This document shows positions 39,670 to 49,774 of a stretch of DNA of 64,000 nucleotides, piece after piece; within the stretch, counting starts at the first letter, position 1; every line of letters starts with the position of its first letter. The stretch comes from Apricaphanius iberus (taxonomy: Eukaryota > Chordata > Actinopteri > Cyprinodontiformes > Aphaniidae). The notes under the pieces are model-generated. The model made no database searches. It had not been told where the DNA came from and was given only the letters and a program-made list of their open reading frames with translations. Both the position numbers and the translations under genes were made by a program. The DNA lies in contig JAPXFQ010000831.1 in NCBI GenBank assembly GCA_028564705.1, forward strand, positions 1,922,001 through 1,986,000. The letters are read 5' to 3'.

Positions 39670-40288
39670 TCTTAGTCCACCCCTTACAACAAAAACAGCT
39701 TCAACCTTTCAGGAATCGACCTTCGCAACCGGTCATTTTGAGTCTTCTTCTCGGAAGCACATTAATGAGGTCAAACACTGATGTTGGATGAGAGGGTTTG
39801 GCTTGCAGTCCCTGCTCTAAATCATCCCACATGTGTTTTTTTGTGTGCAGGACACTTACGTTCTTACGTACGGACCCAGCTTTGTGTATTGGTGCGTTAT
39901 CATTTCCCAATAACTGGGCCATGCCCAAACTGTAATTCCATCAAAGCTTGTGGCATTAAATTATCCAAAATGCATTGGTATTCTGAGGCACAAAGAGTTC
40001 CTTTCAGCAGAATTGAAGCACTAGATTCAACCCCCAAAAATCAACCTTCCACCATGATCCCATCTTCATCAGACCTCACACTTGACACAGTGAATCCAGA
40101 CCATTCTCCTGTAAACTGCCAAAGCGAGAATCATCCATCGGTTTCCAAGACAGACAGAGTTACAATTTCTTTCATTAATGATTGCAGAAGTAGTCTGCAT
40201 GCCTAGTTGTTTCTTTTTATAGACCTCTGACCATGGAACACCTAAATGCAATTATTTGGATGGGTGAGCAAATACTTTTGGCAATACA
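39670..40288 (-). mobile_element. Internally deleted Tc1-like transposon, second family
   Basis: The sequence begins GTCCACCCCTTACAACAAAAAC and ends GGATGGGTGAGCAAATACTTTTGGCAATAC, both landmarks of a common fish Tc1-like family. Interior phrases (CTGATGTTGGATGAGAG, AGAATCATCCATCGGTTTCC, AGTCTGCATGCCTAGTTG) follow that family's antisense strand with a deletion of the catalytic middle. The plus-strand frame at 39781-40206 is a by-product. Confidence 0.65.
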
Positions 40289-40299
40289 TTTTATGTCCT

Positions 40300-41930
40300 C
40301 AAATCATTCCAACAATCCAATCAATGAGACAGACTCAAATTCAGAAAGCTGGACTCCTTTCTCAGTTTATGAGTAAAAAATATGCAAATGTAGATTTCCA
40401 CGTGATTAATAACAAGCGATTTCCTTCTTGCTTCTGATCATTACCGTCGGAAAAAGCCCGCCAGCTTCCTGCACGGTAATGCTGGACAGCAATGTAGTGG
40501 TTGGAGAGAAAGAGTGATGCAATGCTAGAAGGCTGACTGTTACACCAGCGTGATCAACAGCTGCAGCTGACGGAATGGAAGAGAGGCCACTATTAGTATT
40601 AACTGCCATGACTAAATTTCTGTGTCTCCGTTTCTCTTTCTTTCTCTGCCTCTTGTCTTCCCTTGTGATGAACACAGCTTCTCTGCTTATAATGCTAACC
40701 TAAAAACACATAGAAACGGGACTGATTTCATAGATAGGCCTATTTGCCAGTGTTACTAAAAGAGTAAAAAAATACAACCAATAAGGTGGCGATCCAAAAT
40801 GAAATGTGGTAAAAATGTGTGCACAAAAGCATAATCGGTCAACCATAGAGTGAATCTGTGCAGAGATCATAAGGGGAAGTATACATTTACTTGTGTATGC
40901 TGAAAATAAACACAGATGACATCATTCCTTGTGACCCATTAGTACTGCTCCGCCCCTATTAAAAAAGGTCTGGATAGGCGGTGTCTCTCATTGGCTGAGA
41001 TGTTGCAGCCCAGTTGAGGTAGTAATAGCAACTTGGTTTTATTTAGCACACTATTCAAATTGCAACAGCACTTTTAATAGAATATAGTCTTTGCTAGAAA
41101 TACCTGAGTGCAATAAAAAAGCATTTGCGCTACTGTTAACCTTCATAGGATGTTTAAACTTTAATAACTGCAGTTTTAATGACTGCCTTGAAAGATGTTT
41201 AGGTTGCAACATGAACCCAAAATGATATAAGCTGCCTCCTGAAACAACAAGTTCTTTATTAAGGTCTTAGTGTGGCTTGGTCCCAGGAGGGTTGGACCTC
41301 GGGATTCCGCTGTTGTTTATAAGCCTTGGTGTTCGTGTGAATGTGGGTGTATACGTCCAAGAAAGAGATGTACAGCTGCCCCGTTATCCACTTCCACACA
41401 AACTCATCTCAGCTGTTGAAAATCATCACCCGGTGTCATCGGAAAGACACTCTGGCACACAGGCGCGCTCTTACAAAAGGGCCACATATGGACAGGTCCG
41501 GCTCATTCAACCTTCTACACAAATGTTGGTAATAAATCCTCTGTCATAGACTGAACAAGTGTGTGGCTATTTTTCTTTCTCAAACAACCCACTTATTGTC
41601 CTCACAGACCACCAGGATCCTGAATTCAAATATAAGAAATAATAACTATGAGAATTAGATATGCATTTTCCATTAAATTAGAAAGTGTCCTCACTTTGTA
41701 GTTATACACAGCAAACTGATGCATGTTCTTTTCTTCCTTTTGGTGAATTGTTTTCTTTGGTTTTAAGATAAACATTAGTTCTGATCAACTTTGATGTATT
41801 GGAAATTTTAAAAGAAGTCAGTTTGTTGCTTTGATAGCTTTTCAGATTTTGCAGAACCTTGCAAAATCTTTTACCTTATAATGTTTTTTACGCTTCTTAC
41901 ATTTCAACCTTAAAATGTTTATTATTGGAA
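40300..41930. other. Intergenic stretch, no gene seen
   Basis: No domain-bearing frame and no repeat that I recognise with confidence. The only larger frame (41277-41549) lacks splice context. Confidence 0.4.
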
Positions 41931-42377
41931 TTTTATGTGAAAGAGCAACACAAGGTATTTCACAATTGTGAAGTAGAAAGAAAATTATACTTTTATTTCA
42001 AAATAACCTTGAAAAGTGCGTTGTGTCTTCGTATTTAACCTTTACTTGATCGATTTGAAAAACCATATTTTGGTGAAATTGTAGCTTGAAGTCTTTCATA
42101 GTATGTCTTCACCAGCTTTGCATGTCTAGAAACTGAACAGTTCCTTCTTTTCAAATTATCCACGCCTCAATCAGACTGGCAGATTTCAAATCTTCATAAA
42201 TTTTAAGTCTGGACTTTGACTAGGCCATTCTAATACATAATTCCGCTTTCATCTTAACCCTTTCTCTATGTTGAGGCACATTGTCCGGCTGGAAGGTGAC
42301 CCTCCAACCCAGTGTCAGGTATGTTGCAGCCTCTTACAGATTTTAAGAAAAATATTTAACTGGACTCATCCAACTAG

Positions 42378-42952
42378 GGCCACGTCCACACTAAGCCGGA
42401 TAATGCCTTAAACGTATAATTATTTAGTCTACACCCCACTATCGTCCACACTAACCCGGCGTTGTTTAAGGTCTGTGGCCGGATAACTATTAGCCGGGTA
42501 AGAGAGCCGTGTAAATCTTAATTCAACGGCTAAACAAGCTAGTGTGGACAGCTTCCCCGGATAATGAAAGGAAGTGGCGTCAATGAATGCTGCGTCAATA
42601 ACAATATGACACTACAGACAAAGACAACAGCGAAGAGTAATAAATTGATCTCGTCGTCTGTCCACACCAAAAAACTCTCTTCTTCTGAGCAGCTATTGTT
42701 CTCTTCGGTAAACGGGACAAGCAGATATGTACTGTGCTGTAGAGCTTCTTGTATACATTATGTAGGCGCTGGTATCACGTAGATTATACGCGTGTTTTGT
42801 GCGTCTTTTCGCGCATGCCCAGTATTTGCACAGGTCGGTATGGGATTGCGCAATCATGGGACCTTAAACGGGGCGTAAATGCTCGTGTTGAGTGGATAAC
42901 ATTAGGCGTCTAACTCCATGTATAACCTTATCGGCTTAGTGTGGACGTAGCC
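42378..42952. mobile_element. MITE with TAG target-site duplication (family C)
   Basis: 575 bp with terminal inverted repeats, left GGCCACGTCCACACTAAGCC and, read inward, right GGCTACGTCCACACTAAGCC. TAG directly flanks both sides (42375-42377 and 42953-42955). No transposase. The 3-bp duplication and repeat structure suit a PIF/Harbinger-type non-autonomous element. It sits inside the Tc1-like element at 41935-44340, so it is younger. Confidence 0.8.
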
Positions 42953-43496
42953 TAGATCTGATCGGATTCATCCTGCTGAATAAAAGCATCCCTGTTGCAT
43001 GACGTTGCCATCAACATGTCTCACAGTTTGGATGGTGAGATGGTAATGAACAGTTGGTCCCATCTTACATAGATGTTATATTTTTATCTACTCTGACCAG
43101 AACATCTCCATCCACATATTTGCCGTGTCTTCTTTGTAGCTTCTGATAAACTGGAAATATGACTTTTATGTATTTGGAATACACTAATAGTAATCCTGTC
43201 AACATATTCTTTGATGTACTCAGAATTTCCAAATGCCTCTTTGCTCCTTCTCTGATCAAGGCTCTTCTGCTTAGTATAGGTGAATAGTTATATATTTGTA
43301 GTCTTGTTGTTGTGCATAATTTTCCTAAATCCAGATTATCGGTTGAGTTCTTTTTGAGAAGTGTAAAGCAGACTTGGCATGAGGGAGCCTTTGGTTTATT
43401 CAAAAGTGGTCAAATCCAACAGTAATATTACAGTCAGGCTTATTGGCATGAATGGCACAATATTCTCACCTCGCCATGCTGCCACGACACAGTCTA

Positions 43497-43570
43497 AGGC
43501 AAGGCAAGGCAATTTTATTTATATAGCACACTTTCAACACATGGCAATTCAAGGTGCTTTAAGGACACAC
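43497..43570 (-). repeat. LINE-tail repeat, second copy
   Basis: The reverse complement reads GTGTGCTATATAAATAAAATTGCCTTGCC, the same tail as at 5725-5838. It lies between two segments of the interrupted Tc1-like element. Confidence 0.7.
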
Positions 43571-43628
43571 CAAGTTACCCTGATGCTGCCACGGTGTGTC
43601 TTTTGAAACAGGTTATACATTCGTTTTA

Positions 43629-44263
43629 AGCCTAGTTTATGCTTCTCCGTTTTGACGGAGACAGATTCACGTAACACCATTATCCTTCAACGCAAGGGCT
43701 CTCCGTCACCTACACAAGAACGCACGGAGTAGAGGCCAAATATTTAACTATCCGTCTTCGTCAACGGAGAGTGTATGCATCTGATTGGTCAGTTTCGGCA
43801 ACACCCAGGGATCACTTCACTAGAACAAGGTCTATAGTCGCTGTAATCAGTAGTTAATGCAGCGTTTGGCTACTACATGCTTTATTTTGAAAGAATAATT
43901 TATCTAATCTGTTCTTTTGGCGATTTTGAACACAAGGACGTGTAGGAAAACAAGAAAAAAGGCTGCTGTGTATTCTTCCATGTGTTTCTAGATTATTCAA
44001 TGAAGTACACCTCCAGTAAAAAGCTTTACTTTCTGTCGTTCATTGCTCCTCGAGGAAGAAATGCGTTCACAAGCCTAGAAAAAAAATTAAACGACGCTAT
44101 GATAGTAGGCAGAGACGCCCTGAAAAGTTAGCACCCCCTGCTGTCCTGGTCGAGCAACGCTGAAAAAACAATAGAGAGTGGAGTGAAAAAAAACGGAGAA
44201 CCCTAAACGAAAAACGTCTGTGTCTTACTGCTAATTTGCAGTCGGAGAAGCATAAACTAGACT
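43629..44263 (+). mobile_element. PIF/Harbinger-like MITE, family A copy 2 (best preserved)
   Basis: 635 bp with terminal inverted repeats CTAGTTTATGCTTCTCCG identical over 18 bp at the two ends, preceded by AGC on the left and AGT on the right. TTA flanks both sides (43626-43628 and 44264-44266), the expected TWA duplication of PIF/Harbinger. No transposase, so it depended on a partner element. The interior matches 19304-19948 closely. Confidence 0.85.
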
Positions 44264-44349
44264 TTAGGGGAATCAGAGGGAAGGGAACTGAATACAAATG
44301 CACATCACACTTTTCAGGATTTATTTATGCAGATTGTATTTTTTACAGA

Positions 44350-47300
44350 TAGTCTTGGAACAAATTCAGAAAATATTCCACTTTCTCTTTATATTTGCAG
44401 CTATTTTGAAATTATTATTAGAAAATATCATACAAACACTATTAAATATTTTTTCCAAATCAGTTAAAAGACATTCTAGGTTTGATATTTTACTTTCTCA
44501 AGATTCTGAAATATGTTTTTTTATTTCCATATTCTTGCAGTGGTTTTAGGGGCTTGCTTTTATTATTTTGCTTTCATAAAAAAGAAATATCAACAACATT
44601 TTTTACAATTACAGTTAATTACCAGAAAACTCGTCTGCTCTTTTTTAGAAGGACATATTAAATAACTAACACTAAAAGCAATAAAACCTGCTGTGAAGTT
44701 TTTCAAAAAATGATATTTGTATTCGGAAAATGATACTTCTTTTTCTTATATCTTGTTAACAAATCATGAACAATCAAGGCTGAGAAATGGCTGCACTTTT
44801 TGTTTCCTCTTTGTATTTAGTCTGTCTGCACACTTGAGATCATTTAGGCTGCCTCACTATTAATTAACCTTATGAAATTGGCAAAATCTGGAAAAACTGC
44901 ATCCTTGGCAAGGCTGACAGGTGCTAGATTCCTTCACTGACATAGTTGATACCTTTCTGCTGGCCACTGAAGTTATGCACACGCAATTAAAGGTACATGC
45001 TTGAATTGAGATGTAAAGCCAAAAGAAATCAAAAATTTGGGAGCCAAAGTACTGGGAACTGATCTGGGAATACAGGGTTGTCTCTGAGTCAGAAGACGAC
45101 GCTGTTAGGGAATCAATTTGGGTGGCAAAAGGGGAAGGGAACGAGAAACCGGAGATGGACTGAAGGCAGAGTCACAAATTTGGCATGTCACATGGTCAAA
45201 CACTGAAGATTTACGGCTGATCGGGTTCCTCATCAGCAGCATGGTGTTGTGGCTCCAGAATGCCAGGTATGGGAGTGAGATCAGACTCCGAGTTTAGTTT
45301 GTACACCCTTTCTGGCAGCTACAGCTAGTGTGACCAGTAGAAAATGTTCACTGTCACTGGTAGGCGAAGGGGGAAACTTTGATTCCTTCTTCTTCAACAT
45401 AGTTGAGGTTGCAGGAGAGTCAAAATTTGCAAATCCAAGCAAAGCTGTGAGCATTTGTGAAAAGAAATGTATAAATTGTTCTGAAACAGGATGAAAACTA
45501 AGACAAATGAACAATAAATCAGAATTACCAATAAAAGTGAGAACTTTGACATAAAAAAAAAATACTAAGTACACGTTTTTAAATTGACCTAATGTGATCT
45601 CTTTCTTTGCACTGAGGATGTATGATTTACTCAGAGGTGACATCATGGAGACCACAGCTATTTTTATTGGACGGTAAAGGGCCAGCTCCTTTCCATGCAC
45701 TGCCACCTGCCCGATCCACACCAGTCAACAAGACCCAGGAGAGTGAAAAAAAATCATGTACCCAAAAATGATTGAGAGTTGAAAGGCTGAATATGATATA
45801 GGCATGTTGTGCTACTGTCTGAGAAATGTCTTTTGAATCAAATGTCTTTCACAGCTACCGGTCTGCCATTCTGATTTGTCACACTGATGCACCGAGTGCA
45901 GTCTATTGTCTATCCTATATTGTTAATTCCACTGTGTTTAATCCCTGATCTAAAATATATTGCTTTGTTTATTATCCCCTTTTGGAAATTACTTGCCGAT
46001 GTTAGTATTTCATAAAAATGCTAAGATGGTAAGCCAGATAAAAAAAACTTTGGATATGCATGCACGTTTTTGGGTTGTGGTTGGGTGCAATTTGTGGGGT
46101 TATTCCTGTCCTTGAGTCATTTGATCATGGGATGAAGGGGTCACTGTTTTAAGTGGGTGGGTGGGGGGGGGGGGTAGGTAAAGGATGGTAAAGAAGAGCT
46201 GCAGATAAGTGTTTACAAAAAACAAGAATGATAAATAATCAGGAGGATTGCCTCTGATGGAAAATGACTAGAGCTACACAGATTGTTGTGTTCTGTTTCA
46301 GTATCTCGTTATTTTTAGTACTTAGCCCACGTTTTGGAAGGATGACTCAATAAGTTGAAGAATTTTTACGGTATTCAACATATCTGCTTTAATCTGCTCT
46401 GACTTGCCTTATCGTGATGGACCAACAACCCGCTCTAACTCTGCCAAATAAAACATGGTTTTGTTTCAGTGTTTCTCACCCCACACCTATTCTAAATGTG
46501 TGCAGGAATACAATATTCCTTTCAGCATTGAGTTAAAAGGAAAAAGTTACACAAACTGAGGACTAATCTTGAATTATTAATAAAAAGTACAAACCATGCC
46601 AACTAGACTTGCCTGTTCTTTTATTCAGGAAAGTGTCTCTGGGTCTATCTAGTGGCAATAGTATGCCATTACATGCAAGGCTCTTAATGAATTATTTCAA
46701 GACACCTGTTCCATAAACAGGATTAGGAACAAGGAGAAGCTCCAGTCGGGCCCAACCCTCACTGGGATAAAGCTTGACTTTGTTCCGAGAATGTGGAGAC
46801 AACTCTCGCTCTTATACAAGGATCGGATGGACCTCAAAAGCATCTCCAGCATCACACGCTCCCGCAAAATACATTCTTCAAACTAACATAATATGCCTGG
46901 ACTGGATATGCATACTCACAGGACCCATTCAGTTGCGTCTTTTAAGGGAATGATCTGCTTAGCTGTAGGCAAGATTCAGCACTCTAACAGATTCCCCTTC
47001 CCTTTATATGTTAACATAATTTTAAAAGCCTTTTAAACGTTCTGGCTGTGGTGAGCTCATGATTCAGCACTGACAATTACAGAATATGTACCTTCTCTGT
47101 TGAGACTGTGATGAGTAAGTGAAAAACTGACCTGTCTGCTTATTTAAATTTATATAATTCAAAAACTAATGTTGTAAAAAAAAAAATAATAATAACTTTT
47201 AAAATAAAAGTTATTTTAAAAGTTTTTTTCTGCAGAATTTTATTCTGCAGAAAAAAATTGAATAAATTTGGTAGCGTTTATTTTTTTTTTTCTTTTATGT

Positions 47301-47630
47301 TATCCTCATCTTTGAACTAAAAATAAACTTATTTCCATCTATACTCTGCAACTGTCGATGTAGTAATTCGGCCCCAAAAAGATGGAAAATCTATTTATTT
47401 GTATTATTTTTACATAAAAACAGATGATAAACAAAGAAAAGAATTAATTTCTACTTCAAAAAGAAATTAAAGATTTTGCATTTTTAAAGGGTTTTTTTTC
47501 TCCGAAAATCATGAATTGGACTGCAAAAGTATTAATAGCCTATACATACTTACAAAAAAAATCTGATTTTTTGTTTCGTTCTTAAATATTTAAACTTAGC
47601 ATTACCGTATTGAGAGCAAAATGGAATTGA
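44350..47630. other. Intergenic stretch with one unexplained open frame
   Basis: Mostly AT-rich. A G-run with 12 consecutive G is near 46165-46180. The minus-strand frame at 45281-45721 (146 codons) is the longest unexplained frame in the window and is listed among the findings. No other candidate exon. Confidence 0.4.
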
Positions 47631-47639
47631 ATGAAAAGT

Positions 47640-47780
47640 CCTAGTTTGTGTACCCAAAAGTATAAAATAAAGATTGTTCTATTCTTTTCCACATTTGGTT
47701 GCATTAAAACTAATTTTCATTTCTGTTTTCATGGGGTTTTATGCCATAGGCCAAACTAGTGCAGAAAACTTATGACTGGG
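47640..47780 (-). mobile_element. Terminal fragment of a Tc1-like transposon
   Basis: CTTTTCCACATTTGGTTGC and CATGGGGTTTTATGCCATAGG resemble, in reverse, the end of the Tc1-like family at 41935-44340. Only about 140 bp remain. Confidence 0.45.
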
Positions 47781-47859
47781 GTACACCTTCCAGAATGAGG
47801 ACATCAGAAACATACAGCTAATATTTGTACTAATCAAAGTACTGATCTACTATGAATGA

Positions 47860-48010
47860 TTGGCACCTGCCTTATTTATCCCAGAGGGAAATTAGGTGTT
47901 GTTTTAACTTACACAAATTTTCTTTTAGGAGTTGTTGTAAATGCTGATGGTGGTGGGCAGGAAGGATCTCCAATAGCAGTCTGTGTTATCAGAAATACCT
48001 ACCTCCTCCC
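47860..48010 (+). repeat. Dispersed retroelement-derived repeat
   Basis: Contains TTATTTATCCCAGAGGGAAATT and then GCTGATGGTGGTGGGCAGGA; the first phrase recurs near 22479 and the second (GATGGTGGTGGGCAG) near 21880. Likely the tail of a LINE family that I cannot name with certainty. Confidence 0.5.
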
Positions 48011-48014
48011 AGAG

Positions 48015-49490
48015 TCAGAACTCCAACTAAGGAAAGGACCTAGTTTAGGTTTTGTTTTAATTTAAATGTTCTGACATATCTGACTTATGTTTGTATATGA
48101 AATATGTCAATAGAGTTTCATTTATAGTTTTCACAGCTTTCTGTCATGTGGTCGCTCTCAGCAGACTGATGATTAAAACAAAAAGTAAATCATGGTTCCA
48201 GAAAGATCGGGCAGGCCAACTTTAGATTTTTTGGTGATGAGAGAGAGATTTGCAAATGCTGACAAATGAACACAGTTTAATTTAGATAACCTAAAAACAA
48301 AATTTTAATATTGCAATAGCCCCAGTGTTTCTCTATACCTCATTCATGCCCACTCTTTTCATATTAGAGATCAGATACAGTTCAGGATTTTTTTTTATAA
48401 AGATCAGACCAGGAGGAGGCAGAACTACAGGTTGCAACAATAAAAGGGGAGTTTATTTGATATGATGAGATGAAGGTTTGAATAAGATAAAAAAACGAAC
48501 ATGTTTATTTGAAATAATAATACAAGCGTGAATTAAATTCAATGCTTAATTTCAAGAGCTTTTCTCTCTTTTGAAAAAATAAATGATGTACATTTAAAAA
48601 TGAGCATTTTCATGACTAGTTTATTTTTTTATTTTTTGAAAGCAATTTATTTGAGATACATTTTAGACTCCTAACAGGCTAACATCTTGACCACAATGAC
48701 AGAATATTAATAACCCTAAAACGCTACTGTCTGCCATATCGTTGACTTACTGGACAAGAAGTCAATCTGTGAGCAATTTATGGCTGAAAATGATAGGAGA
48801 AAAATCCCCTACAAAAAATCTAGGCCCTTTTGCCTAAGACATTGTTTTAATCTTTTTTTGGAATGACAAGTTTGCAACAACAAAAATGATTAAATACAAG
48901 CACAATGTGTTTGTTTTACCTTCAGAAATGTATCTTTTTATTAAATTAAAATACTGGGGAATGTTTTGCAGTGTTGTTAATAAAGACATATCTGTGTTCA
49001 ACCCATCAACAGATCTGGCAGGTTTCCGATATGGGTCCCCCCAATGTTAAACTCATTCCTACGCCCCTGCCTTAAACTAAATCCAGCTGAGAATCTGGGC
49101 AAGACCTGAAAATCCATGTTTACAAACGATCTTTGTCCCATCTGACTGGAAAAAAACGTCAGAAACGCCGTAATCCTCCGTATGATATGAAGTAGTGTTA
49201 CTCTAACTCAAGTACAATTTTTAGCTATTAATTATACCCACCTCTGCTTATTTTGCGAAATGTAATGGATGATTGAATAAAGTAATTTCAATTCGCATGT
49301 TGTTCCTCCCAGCCAGTATGGGGCGTGTGTTCGCTGTGAATAAATGTCATTCTGAGTTGACGAGGGCCGCCCAGCCATGTTGAGGAGTCTGTCAAGCAAA
49401 CTGCAGCCCGCCATTGTGTAGAGACCAGGCTCTGTAGAGCGATAAGAGTGCTTGGCTGAAACTCCTTCATAGCCGGACAAATTGTACACC
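48015..49490. other. Intergenic stretch upstream of ythdf2
   Basis: AT-rich, with no supported exon. The right part (49290-49490) becomes more GC- and CpG-rich as the ythdf2 promoter approaches. The overlapping minus-strand frames there are not supported as genes. Confidence 0.4.
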
Positions 49491-49774
49491 CTGCCGCTGT
49501 TAATTAGGAGAGAATACAGTTACACAGGCCGTGGGGGGGAAAGACATGTCAGCCAGCAGTCTTCTTGAACAGGTAAAAAGAGGTATTTTCTGAACGTTTG
49601 CGAGGGCCAAATTTGTCAGCATCGCGACGGCTAGCCCAGGTAGCTTAGCTTCGAGGCAGCGGCTGTGGCTCAGTAGTGCAGTAGGCCTGACCACCTGCAA
49701 AACAAACTGACTGCTGAAAATACATCTCTTCATCTATTTTTTCCCCTTCCTCTCTTCTCATAAATCAAACCTTC
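49491..49774 (+). promoter_or_regulatory. Probable ythdf2 promoter/5'UTR
   Basis: CpG-richer sequence directly upstream of the first ythdf2 coding exon. No TATA box is evident, which suits a housekeeping, dispersed-initiation promoter. The start site cannot be placed from sequence. Confidence 0.4.

Larger units (their letters stand above)
41935..44340 (-). mobile_element. Tc1-like transposon interrupted by three later insertions
   Basis: Left segment 41935-42374 (TTTATGTGAAAGAGCAACAC, GGACTTTGACTAGGCCATTC), middle segment 42956-43490 (GAATAAAAGCATCCCTGTTG, TTTGCTCCTTCTCTGATCAAG) and right segment 44270-44340 (GAACTGAATACAAATGCACATC) follow in order the antisense strand of one fish Tc1-like family. 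Between them sit a TAG-flanked MITE, a LINE tail and a TTA-flanked MITE. The transposase is destroyed. Confidence 0.65.

Noticed and set aside
49232..49733. Minus-strand frames of 60-85 codons just upstream of ythdf2, possible divergent gene
   Set aside because: Three mutually overlapping frames without a domain or exon structure; best explained by CpG-rich promoter sequence.
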